Both the position numbers and the translations under genes were made by a program. Below, piece by piece: positions 11,312-22,033 of a stretch of DNA of 47,500 nucleotides. Positions within the stretch are counted from its first letter, which is position 1. Each line of letters opens with the position of its first letter. Below the pieces are notes generated by a model. It saw only the letters and a program-made list of their open reading frames with translations. It did not search any database and was not told the DNA's origin. Origin of the DNA: Cryptomeria japonica (taxonomy: Eukaryota > Streptophyta > Pinopsida > Cupressales > Cupressaceae); contig NW_026729253.1 of the NCBI RefSeq assembly GCF_030272615.1, positions 1 through 47,500 of the forward strand, read 5' to 3'.

Positions 11312-14300
11312 ATCCTACATAAAAGTCTTCTTGGCTAATGACCATGACTCAAGTAATGAGGTAGCAACCTCACTTTTCATCTGCATCTGGGATACCTGCT
11401 CTTCCATGGCATCTAAGGTACTCATCTCTTGAGTGACCATTAAGGCTTCCAGATTGAGAAAACACTTCTGAAGGATTTGTAGTCTAGGAAATAGGACTAG
11501 TTGAAGTTCTTGCAAATCTCTGGTTTGGTTGCTAATCTCCAACTCTATCCTGGTAGTCTGGAGCTGATCCCGGTGAACAGTCTGCCCATATGTAGTGAAA
11601 GAATCATATGGCATCTTAAAGTTTCTTATGTATGCCTACAAATTAGATTGTAGTTTATCCTTCTGTGCAAGCAAATCATCACAAAATAGATGGGGTTGGC
11701 TTATTTTGCTCAACAAAAGTTTTCCCTCATCCATAGCATCTCTTATATCCTTTTGTTGTTTTTGAAGTTGAGACCATAGCTCATTCAATTTCTTTACCAA
11801 GGCAGCATTTAGTTCCTTTTTATGCTTCTTTAGAGCATTGGCTTCAGCAACTTCTTCTAGGCATTGTACCTGTTCCTCTACAACTGTACAAAAGTTTTAG
11901 TTTGGCCATAAAGGAATCGGTACCGGGGAGGTTGGTACCTGGAATCAAACTGGTAAGGGTGTCAATCACAGTGTGAATGACATCCTACTCCTTTTTCCTC
12001 CTTAATGTTTCTAGTCTTTCTTGGGCTAGCTTTATGCCTTGCAGTAGCTCCGATTCATCTATAGATTGGAGGTAAATAGGACTAGTGATGTCAGCTGGTT
12101 TGGCTTGACCATCGGTTTCCTTTGGAGTCTCCGCTTGTTTGTTCTTTTCTGAGGCCTTCTTCTCTTCCACTCTTTTCTTTTCCTCTTCTTTCTCCTTTAG
12201 CTCTACTTCATGCTTTTTCTTCTCTTCCTCCTTTCTTTCTTCTTCTTTCCACTTCTCCTCTTCTTTCCTCTTCTTCTCTTCTTTCCTCTTCTCTTCTTCT
12301 TGTTTCTTCTTCTCTTCATCTTCTTTCCTTTTCTCTTCATCTTGTTTCCTCTTCTATTCCTCTTTCTCCGCTTGCTCTTTGTCACCCTTTTCTTTGTCCT
12401 GTTTTTCTTTCTCTACTTTTTCCTTTTCAGCGTCTAGAGTGACATCTTCAACATCTAGCACATCAACATCAATTGTGTCTACCTGTTATGTAACTCTTTC
12501 TCCTTCACCATCAAATACCTCATCTGGTTTCGCTAAGGATAGATCCAGTTCAAGTTCAGCCTTTTTGTTGGCTTTAGACACTTGGTAAGTATGGACAATA
12601 GTTTTCATATGTAGATGCATGTCCTTTTTCACTTCATCAATTCTGCCTTCTAGTATCCAGAGTCTTCTTCTTCTTATGAAGAAGAGCCCTTTGTTCTTAT
12701 CCATGATTTCATAGAGCTTAGAATTTGACACATTAGGAAAATATTGTGCAAATACTTCCTCCCTTATTTCCTGTTCTTTTTCAATGGCAATGCGCCAGTT
12801 GTTATCTAAAGAATTGTATAAAGAATCCAGTGTCACCGATCTAATTTTTGATGGTGACCGGTCATTAATACATAGATATTTGATGACTTCCTGTTCAACT
12901 TCCTCTTTTTCATTATCATTAAAATCATCAAAGTGATCCATTAAATCACTTAGCACTTTTCTCCTAACATTCTTAATAGTCCTCTGACAATGTGTCAAAG
13001 GTTTGTAAGAGGAAATGTCTATATTTACCGGTGTTGACGATGCAGGTTCATTGCCAGTTGTCTTTGCCTTCTTCCTTGTTTGCCTAGTTTTCTTAGGCTA
13101 TACTTCAGGTTTTGTATCCTCAGACTCTGGTTAGTTGCTTTTGGTCTTCCACTTCCTTTCAAATACTTTAGTGGGTGAAACTTCCAGTTTCTTCTTAGTA
13201 GGTGACTGCTTGGTCAGTTTAGGACTTGTTGAGGTAAATGGTGCCGATATTGATGGCACTGCCTTTCCCTTCTTCACTGAAGGTTCTTCAACTGGTCTTA
13301 TCCTTTCCAAGTAGGTGCCGGTTCTCTTCTTCTTTGGATCAAGAGGCAAGGCAAGTAGGGTAGAGGCATACCCATCTAACATGTCATACATCACCTCATA
13401 TCCCATAGGCTCTACTTTCTCTTTTCTTGGTTTAACAGCTTCCATTATGCACTCATCTACTTTAATGGTAAAGCATATGTCCTCTTCATATTTCTTAACA
13501 ATATCTCCAGATATCCTCATCCTCTGGCTCATCTTCTACTTGAATTCATCACAGTATTTATTCAAGACTTCAGGATATCCGGTTCCCACTGCTTGGAGAC
13601 TTTCCCTGATTTGTTTGGTGACCGGTTGGTCAGTAGACCATTGAATATCACTGACTCCTGGGAAATAGCCTTGAAAGTAGAAAAATAGACCTACCAATTG
13701 TTGTCCAAATTTGAACCTTAGGGCATTATCCTATTTGATGGTCTTCAAGTTTAATAGTAGTTGCTTCTGCAAACAAGTGCATAGATCAAATGAGGTGTCC
13801 TCCTTGATCATTCTGTAGGCAGCATTTACCGCAATAGTAGAGACAGAGTTTATTCTGCTGGCATAAAATGCCCAGTATCCAATCACCATGCAAGCATACT
13901 TGACCAAATCATCTTTGATGGTGTTGACGGTTATTCCCTATTGGTTGCTCATAGAACTGGTGAGCTTAGTCATTTCATTTTTGATGACCTTCCTTAGGGC
14001 TGGCACCTCACCAGTGTTGCAGAAAATGGTGATGGCATGAATTGCTTCAGGCGTAATGTCGTGCATCCTCTCAAGATACATCTTGTTGCCATGCACTCTA
14101 CTCAGGATGATGCAGATGTGACCTTTTGTGAATTCTTCAAGAAAATAAACCACATTGTGAAGTTTCTTCCTCTCCAGGATGTTGTATTCTGGTTTGATCT
14201 TCTTGTCATCCCCGCAGAATAGACCTAGTTGGGAATGGATCACTAGAGACCCTAGGTCTTCCAATTTATAGTCAATGTACCCTAAAATATCATCTTCTAC

Positions 14301-14408
14301 TATGACTCCAATGGGTATCTGGGATAGGGCATTATATTTCATCTTCCGTTGGATAAAATATGCTGAATCAACAGGTGCACTAGAATTGGAGTGCGATGTT
14401 GAAGCCAT
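11312..14408 (-). pseudogene. COP-2 extra ORF, unknown protein with globular N-terminus and long coiled coils
   Basis: Starts at ATG 14408 (MASTSHSNSSAPVDS). One frame runs to about 11985 with eight in-frame stops (TAG near 13935, 13730, 13537, 13100, 12355 and 11990; TAA near 13130 and 12490). A frameshift near 11900-11980 and a further TAG near 11637 precede the end near 11315. Layout: globular region about residues 1-320 (ILGYIDYKLEDLGSLVIHSQ; HDITPEAIHAITIFCNTGEV), a Lys/Ser/Pro-rich linker (about 13300-13030), a second helical region (13000-12490), an extreme Glu/Lys coiled coil (12440-12170) and a final coiled coil (11890-11320). About 1030 codons. No pol motif and no family I recognise. 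A captured host gene or an element-specific structural protein are both possible. Confidence 0.7.
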
Positions 14409-14855
14409 GATTAACTGATAAACAAGAATATCGTTAAATACCTTCAAAATTTCATAATTTAGGGTTTGTCAATACAACGCACACCACACTACTTTGGTTG
14501 CTTGAATACTGCTTAGTGTTCTTCACTTGATTGATTGACAATATCTCTGGATTCTTCTGCAAGATTTGAAATCTCTCTGAATCGCAAGTCGAATCGCCTT
14601 TAGTCACTCTGCACTTGAAAATTTCTTCGCTCACAAACTAATAAGTGAAAATGACGTTAAGAATCCCTTTTTAAAAAGTTCTCACCTACCATAATAAATG
14701 CAACACCGTTAGGGTTCAAACCCTAATTTTGCCTTTTACCGTTTCCGGTCTTCTACCGATTGACAGGTAACATACATCGGTTAAGGTCTTTTACCGATAT
14801 AAACTGGGGGTTTGAAACATTTCACTGATTTGTTCCCCTTAGGCTATTCTAAAGC
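14409..14855 (-). promoter_or_regulatory. Possible promoter/5' UTR of the COP-2 extra ORF (inverted telo-box)
   Basis: Between the gag-like stop and the extra ORF, 450 bases without coding signal. TTAGGGTT-CA-AACCCTAA (14709-14726) is an inverted pair of plant telo-boxes, elements known from promoters of translation and cell-cycle genes. Upstream on the minus strand, CGGTAAAAGACC/ATCGGTAGAAGACC-like motifs repeat (14730-14800). Near 14440-14410 a possible short intron (GTATTTAACG ... TTATCAG) precedes the ATG. Promoter function is inference. Confidence 0.4.
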
Positions 14856-15355
14856 TTAGTTTGCTGGTTCAAAGATTTCCACACTAGGTGCAGAAACCGG
14901 TTCATCTTGTGACACTTCTTCTGGTTTCTTTTTCTAGGTTTTATTCACATCCACTTGAACAGTTTCAACATCAATCTTTCCTTCTGGAGTGACTAGTATA
15001 TCATTCGATATGTTCTTTCTCATTTTGCAGATTTTGGCTATGTGACCCAGTTTGTTGCAATGATAGCATATCATTCTAGATGCTCTCCATGGTCCATTAT
15101 TCATATTTCCATTCTTCCTTCTGCATGTTGCAGCAGTGTGACCGCTACCATGACAGATCATACAGGTTGTTCTCCAACCATTTGCCGCTTGATAGCCACC
15201 TGACCGATGGTCATAGGTGTTATACCGGTTGGGATTCCGGTTCACAGAAGGTTTCGGGAAAACTCCTTGAGTCCTTTGAGGATATCTCCCAGTGTTGTGC
15301 AAAATAGATCTGCATTCAAATGCTCTATGCCCAAACTTGTTGCATGTATAACAAT
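14856..15355 (-). pseudogene. COP-2 gag-like ORF, C-terminal part (three more zinc knuckles)
   Basis: Continues from the GYP-2 insertion: a second knuckle (CYTCNKFGHRAFEC, its first Cys codon in the duplicated target), a third CMICHGSGHTAATC (about 15166-15121) and a fourth CYHCNKLGHIAKIC (about 15068-15025). A Pro/Asn/Arg linker separates the second and third. A TAG at 14936-14934 and a final TAA at 14858-14856 close the frame. Four CCHC motifs in one gag-like protein is more than the one or two usual in copia. Nothing resembling protease follows. Confidence 0.82.
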
Positions 15356-16477
15356 TGTAATACCCTAAAAATGGTCATTTAAACCATGGGCCCCTAATCT
15401 CGACAACATCACCAAGGTCCTAACCAAAGGCAATTAAATCAATCTTGAGCACATTATTAATTCTTTAATCATCAAATATCACATGGCAAATCAACTACTC
15501 AATATTAATTAAATATTTATTTAATTAATCAAATCATTTCCAATAATATCATTTTGATTGATTATCCCATTTTAATTTATTAAATATCCTTGCATATTTA
15601 ATTAATTAATAAATTTTCCATTCAATCATGCAAAAAGGATTAATTTATTACAAAGAGTTGAATTGAAAATAAAACAAGAAGAATTGAATTGAGAGAGAAA
15701 TCAAACTTGAGATATTATTTCTTTTTCTAAATTTAGAACTTGAAATCAAAAAAGCAATTTAATTGAATTATTGAATTATTCTCTAAAATTAGAACTCAAA
15801 GCTTTTCAGAAAAAGCAGTTTAGTTGCATTGAAAAGACCTTTTTCTTGAATAAATTAAAGAATTATCTATTTTCATCATATATGCGTGGAATTAATTTAT
15901 TATTGTTTTCTAATGCAACTTAGACTTCTAATTTGAATGCATTTCAGTTAAACTATAATTGGAATCTATCTCAAGGTTAACTGAACATGATTTCTCAATT
16001 ATTTTCAATTAATCCTAAATTGAGATTTTTCTCTTGTGATTCTCTATAAATTCAGTCTTCAGCTCTCATTCCAATTCACCCCAGAGATTTTTGAGAGCAC
16101 GCTTGGAGATTATTATCACACTAATTTCGCTCTAGAGTTATTGAAGATTATTGTGCTTTTTAGATTATTTGCATCCATTTTACATCCATTATTGCTTGCA
16201 TCCATTGTTGCTTGAAATTGATTATTTGCTTGAATTATTCATCCATCTTGCATCCATATAGTTAATATCATATAGATTAAATCCTTCGTCTTGGTGTAGT
16301 CTAGTCACTAGTATTGCTTATAAAAATCTGAGAGCAATCTTATACTCGCATCTTTTAGAAGGCAATTGGTCACTTTGCTATGGTTTATTATTTATTGATT
16401 ATTGATTACTAACCATGCATATAATGACTTAATTGAAGTGTTGTGCTTGCAGCTATAGGTTCACTTTTTCACACACA
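15356..16477 (+). repeat. GYP-2 5' LTR
   Basis: TGTAATACCC ... TTCACACACACA. Has AT-rich near-palindromes in the first 250 bp (ATTAATTAAATATTTATTT) and CTATAAATTC near 16045, a likely TATA box. A CATCCATT-type internal duplication near 16190 is absent from the 3' copy. Confidence 0.93.
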
Positions 16478-18740
16478 CATCTTTGTCGCCCACCATGGGG
16501 CCCGAAGACTACATTTTTTCAGCCTCCAAGACTGACCACTTTTTTTTGTTATTTTCCAGATTTCAAATTTTTCTGATTTTTTTTCGTCCATACATCTCGT
16601 ACGAAAATTTTTATAGGCTGAAACAACAAACTACAGGTGTCACACGAATTGCAAATATCCTATCGTACGAGAAGATCCTCTATCGTATGAGCAGAAATCC
16701 TTTGTCGTACGAGCAAACATCATCAGCAATCTTATTTCGCACGATACTGCATCCTGTCTTGTATGAGTCAAGTGTCTGTCGTGCGATTCTATATTTTCTA
16801 GTAAAAGAGGCAAATTTCATAATTTTCTCATTTCTGATTGATTATTCTAACCATTGACCCTAACAGTTTATCTATCTATCTCAGAATTTTTCACAGCCTA
16901 ATCACTTTTTGCAGAACATTTGTCGAAGAATATGCTTGTCGCACAAAGACAATATGACTACTGATTCATTGTCTTTGCAGGTTGCTTAAGGAGAATCGAC
17001 CAAACATTGTGTATTCTTTAAATTCATTTTTAGGAACCTAACTTGCTATCTGGTTAAAGAACAAATTTGTCTTTTGTGCTTTTAGAAGATTCTGAGAGGT
17101 AGGAGAGTATGCTCTTGTCATTTTCTAGACAATCAGAAATCCAGACCCTTGAAGCTTTTTCTTTGTTTGAGATTTGTACATCTTTAGCAGGCCTGCCCTC
17201 CCGAGGGGTTGAAAAACTCTTAAAGCCATTACGGCCGATGTGAGGGGAATGACCTAAGTGGGAACAGTTAGACACCAAGTACTCCAACCCACTATAAAAT
17301 AAACGTGATTTGATAAAAATCAAGTCAATGGTAGTGCTCGGGAATAGCTCTCCTTCGTACCTTCGGGTATATTAAGCCTTGGTTTTCAAGGATGGGAGAC
17401 CTCTTAATTGAGTTTATACCTCAACGCGCCGAACGGATCCCTGACTAAATCCAATTTAAAATTAGAAGCTACCCAGTTCACCTCCGAAAGGGGGATAATC
17501 TTTGTGCAAGAGAGATAGTAACTCTCCCAAGATACTTGTCATTTCGTGCCCCCATTAGTGTTTGGAGTCAGATAATACGACATTGAGAATCCATTGCATG
17601 AGACTCAGCGGCTGTATTTTGATTAGCTATTGGGTGTGTACCTGAGTCTACAAGCAAAGGTTTTCTTTTCTCACCAAATTCCTTAGGGTTTGCATGTTGT
17701 GATTGGAGTCACTATACATACTACTTGTTTTCTATGTTTTCATCCCTGAAATAAAAACTGAAATACCAAAAATTGGTGAAGACCAAAAACAACTCAGTGA
17801 ATCAAAACTCTATCCGTGTTAGAAACTAGTAAATTCTAAGTCAAAACTCTGTCCGCATCAAAAACTAGTCCATCCTAAGTCGAAACTCTATCCATGTTAG
17901 AAACTAGTCCATTTTAAGTCGGAAATTTGTCCATGTCAGAAACTAGTTTATCCTGGTCAAAATTCAGTCCATCTCAGAATTAGTCATACTCAATTATCAT
18001 ACTTAGCAACCAGAAAAACTCAGAATTTCTAGGCTCTATCCTATGAATAGTCATACGAGTCTGATAATCCATCGTGGTGCAGCAGGTCTTGCGTCGTACA
18101 AGTCTACTAATTTGTCATCCTATACCAGATTATCTGTCATACGAGTCTGAGTCATTTATCGTCCTGCACTGTATCTTGTCTCATACAAGACACAATTGCC
18201 TTCAGTCTTTTATCGTCCTGCAAATGCCCATTTGTCGTATGGTACGAGGCAGCAACTCATATGAAACAAAACTATTATCGTCCTGTAGCTGCTAAATTGT
18301 CATCCGGTCCAGAAAATACTATTGTATGAGTCTCTAGTTTTGTCAGAATAGAACAGTCAAACTTGCCTAGAAACAACTTACAACAAACATAATACTGGTT
18401 ATCATTTTCCTGAGCATAAATAGATCAAGACAGTGTACCTCTGCCATTTGCATTGCACGATTTGGTCGATCACCTTTCAGCTAGTTCAATCAACTACCTA
18501 TCAAATTTTTGTCACTTAGATAATGTCTTATACAGGATAGATCATTCCTAAAACTAGATTGAATCTTACACTACGCTTAGAATCAACTTAGATAACATCT
18601 TAGACAGGATAGATCATTCCTGAAATCAGACTAAATCTTAGTTGTTTCTCCTAAACAGTACTCTAAACAGAACAACTAGCTCTAAAATTGATCTTGACCT
18701 CTGCATCACAAATAACTCTAGGTCACACAAATCCATAAAA
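16478..18740 (+). other. GYP-2 5' leader with TCGTACGA palindrome cluster
   Basis: TTTGTCGCCCACCATGGGGCCC just after the LTR is the likely primer binding region, resembling the GGCGCCCACCGTGGGGC type of other plant gypsy elements. The palindrome TCGTACGA is perfect at 16597, 16663 and 16705, with variants (TCGTATGA, TCGCACGA, GTCATACGAG) to 16800 and again 18045-18320. The block 16915-17720 is shared with the GYP-1 leader. At 17800-17990 a motif (CAAAACTCTGTCC..AAACTAGTCC) repeats about five times. No ORF upstream of the gag ATG at 18741. Confidence 0.7.
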
Positions 18741-20806
18741 ATGCCTATTCAAACCAGGAGTTCTCATAAGAAACAAGCCAAAGGAAAAGAAAAAACCTTC
18801 ACCTATCAAGATAATCCATTCTACGTGAAGGATCCACTCACTAACATGTCATCGTCATCAGGCGAACCAATTTTGATGAACTGAAATCTCCCACCATACA
18901 TGAGATAGAATGCAATGATGGAAACAAAAACGACTGTAATATTCTCAAAAATCATAATGACTCCACATCATCAAGTGAGATTGACGAAGATGTTGAACCT
19001 CTAGAAAAAGAAATCCTTGACTGTTAGAAAGACAAAGACTTTAGAAAAATGATGAAAACTATCATGACCCGAGAGAAGGAAGACTATTTCTTAGAACTAG
19101 AAAAACAAGGTGCCAAACTTCCTATTGGATATGATGTTCAGACACTTGTTACTAAAAGGGAAGACTCACCTATACTCATGGTACACAAACAGTTACTAGC
19201 TTTGTGGATGGAGGTCACAGAACTAAAGAATAAGGACAAGTCTCCAAAACAATATTCTCTGGAAACAATATGTCCCTTTCCATTTGACAAGAATCCACAC
19301 ATGCCTCCATTTCCTTCACGAGTGGAAATCCCAAAATTTGACAAATATGATGGTTACTCAGATCCTCAAGATCATGTTAGGGAATTTAGTGCTACTTGTA
19401 TGGAGTTCATGCATGATCAAACATACCTCATGCGTCTCTTCCCAAGGAGTTTAGGGGGTCAAGCAATGGAATGGTTCTCAAGTCTACCCAAAGGAATAAA
19501 AACATTTGAAGAACTAATCCAACTATTTTTACAACAATACTCATATAACATTCGACATCATGTGACTATGATCAATCTTTGTAATACTCAACAGAAAACA
19601 GGGGATCCTCTTCTTACTTTTCTCCAACGCTTGAGAAAGATGTTCTCTAGGTACCCATGACCTATTCCAGACTCTGAGAAAATGGATATATTTGTCAATA
19701 ACTTGGTCCCCAAACTGAAATATAGCATACAAATGCAAGTACACCCATCATTTAACAAAATTGTAGATAATGCCATTTGAATGGAAGATGTGCTCATAAA
19801 GAAGGGAGATATCACACCTTGGAAAGAAAAACAAACAGGATCTAGCTCTAAAGAGAAGAACAAGTATTGGAAATTTGCCAAAGAGAACAACAAGAATGTT
19901 ATTAATGATGGAGTAGTAGACACTATCAAAACCAACTCAAAATCTACAATATTCAACTTGGCTAGTGGTACACAAGCACTTAAAGCTACTGAGATTGCAG
20001 CAGAGAATCTGCCAAAGAAAATAAAGGAATAGTTCAAAGAAAAGCCTTCGCTTTCCAAACCTAAGCGTGATTTTACTCCTCTTGAAGAATCATATGAATC
20101 TGCTTTCAAAAATCTATTGGCAAACAACTTGATAACACTACTAGATAATTCTAGACCATATGATCTAGATGTCAAACCAAGATGGTGGAGAGAAAATGAA
20201 TACTGTGACTTCCATCAAAATAAGGGTCATAACATAAACAATTGCATGAAGCTAAAACATGAGATTCAAGATCTCATAGACACTGGTAAAGTTGTTGTTG
20301 GGAATCATCCAACCAATGATGATCATAAAGCATTTAAAGAACCTTTGCCTGCTTCTGAACAAGGTGATTCCTCAAAGACCAAAGGAGGTGCCAAGGTAAA
20401 TTATACTTATGCCAGCCAGGACAATGTTATCAACATGATTGAGCCTTCACACTCAGAATATTGCAATGTGATTATAGTTCAAGATAAACCAAATGAATCA
20501 CGATATGCAAGAGCTCTAACCCGATCTCAAAAGAAAGTTACCCTCCAAGGAGCTAGTTCTTCCAACCTGGCTCAAGAAACATCAAATCCAACAACCTTGC
20601 CAAACAAAAAAAAGGAATCAACCTTGGACAAATTTAAAAGGTTAACCTCATCATCATCCTCTGGAAACAACGTGGTTGAACAATTAAAAAGGAAAAATGC
20701 TCATATTTCAATTTTTGAATTGCTACAACTCTCATCTGCTCACAAGGAAATCCTAGACAAAGCATTGCTCACTACCAACATTCCAAAAGATTTAGACATT
20801 GATTAG
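18741..20806 (+). pseudogene. GYP-2 gag
   Basis: Structural protein of the virus-like particle. ATG 18741 (MPIQTRSSHKKQAKGKEK), one frameshift near 18866, then the single gag-pol frame. The Retrotrans_gag core spans about 19290-19660 (VEIPKFDKYDGYSDPQDHV, WFSSLPKGIKTFEELIQLF), followed by a basic linker. The Tat-type knuckle is WWRENEYCDFHQNKGHNINNC, then KLKHEIQDLI (20180-20280); the CxxH form is usual in this lineage. In-frame stops: TAG 19025, TGA 19658, TGA about 19778, TAG about 20030, TAG 20804. The last may be decay or the ancestral gag end, but protease follows in the same frame. Confidence 0.9.
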
Positions 20807-21544
20807 TTTCAGTCTATGGTGGGTCATCTGACTTCACCTCACTATTTGACCTTCTCTAAAGAAGATGACAATTCATTAAATCATCCACATAACCAGCCAT
20901 TGCATATTGAAGCCATGATCGATAAACACAGAGTCAAACGTGTTTTGATAGATGGAGGCGCGGGGTTGAATATCTGTACTTATCATCTTCTTACACAACT
21001 AGGGTTCTCTGAAAATGTCATTGATCTAGGCAAGAAAATAACAATTAAGGCCTATGATGAGGAACAAAGGACCTCCAAAGGTCTAGTATCATTACCAATT
21101 AGAGTGGGACCGATAGAGAGAGATGTCCTTTTCCAGGTTCTTGATATTCCATTGTCATATAATATTTTACTGGGCAGGCCGTGGATTCATGAAATGAAGG
21201 CAATACCATCAACGTATCACCAATGCTTAAAGTTTCCTTATAATGAAACTAAAGTCAGTATTCCTGGTGATACAAATGTCATCTGTAATGCATTGAAAAA
21301 AGGTGCAGATACTTTTGTGCCACATAATAGGGCAGCCTCTCCAAATGAATATCTAGAAACATTGATGAAAGACTTAGAAAAGAGATTGAAGATTACAGAT
21401 ACCAGCATGGATGGCTACAAGATAGAACTGGTACTATCATTAGTTTCTCTTCCTCCATCACCAAAACAATTGGGTAAACCATCAGAGGCTATGAGAACAC
21501 AAACTTTGGCTCTGAATACTATATATGATAGTCTCTTTATATAG
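20807..21544 (+). pseudogene. GYP-2 aspartic protease
   Basis: Retropepsin that matures the polyprotein. The flap-side and catalytic block is HIEAMIDKHRVKRVLIDGGA, then GLNICTYHLL (about 20900-20995); the catalytic triad reads D-G-G where D-S/T-G or D-N-G is common, so activity would be doubtful even without stops. The second block is YNILLGRPWIHEMKAIPSTY (about 21158-21220), the ILGRPW motif typical of gypsy proteases. It is in frame with gag upstream and the G-patch downstream; a TAG at 21542 interrupts. Confidence 0.88.
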
Positions 21545-22033
21545 TCTTCTACCTCCTTGGCAGATGAAATAGAAGAGGATGCTGTGCTTAATTGGCTCTT
21601 TAAGGAAGATAGTCAAAATGAGGAGGTACGACATTGTGAGATTTCCTCAAACCAATATGGTCATGGTTACAAAATGATTCAGCACATGGGGTACTCAGGT
21701 ACTGGTCCTCTGGGCAAACAGAAAGAAGGTATTACTGAACCAATTCAGCTACAAACCAAATCCACACATGATAAGGCTGGACTGGGATACAATGTGAAAA
21801 AGACATTAGAACAAAAACATGTTTCTAAGTCTAAGTGCTTGAAAAAGATATCGCCTTTAACATTACATGAAGCAGACACTAAACAAACAAAAGTAGAGTG
21901 TAGAAAAGAGAAAGAGGAATCAACAGTCAAGAAAGAAGAAATAGTCAGTGCCCAGGCTTCGATGGTATCAACTATGATAATACAAGAAGTTGAGGTTCCT
22001 GAGGATATAAGAGATGAAGTGGTAAGAATCTGA
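21545..22033 (+). pseudogene. GYP-2 G-patch domain downstream of protease
   Basis: In the same frame just after protease: an acidic lead (EIEEDAVLNWLFKED), then YGHGYKMIQHMGYSGTGPLG and, further on, GITEPIQ and KAGLGY (about 21655-21795). The glycine pattern Gx(2)hhxxxGxxxGxGLG is the G-patch nucleic-acid-binding signature, here with GPLG replacing G-LG. In betaretroviruses such as Mason-Pfizer monkey virus a G-patch follows protease in the same way and helps reverse transcription; function here is inferred by analogy. A Lys/Glu-rich tail follows to TGA 22031. Confidence 0.82.

Noticed and set aside
12122-12590. Long plus-strand Ser/Phe/Leu-rich ORFs
   Set aside because: They are the complement of the purine-rich Glu/Lys coiled coil of the COP-2 extra ORF.
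17370-17420. GGATGGGAGACCTC near 17390 resembles the 3' part of plant 5S rRNA
   Set aside because: Only about 14 bases match; the rest of the 5S gene is absent and the corresponding GYP-1 leader does not keep it.
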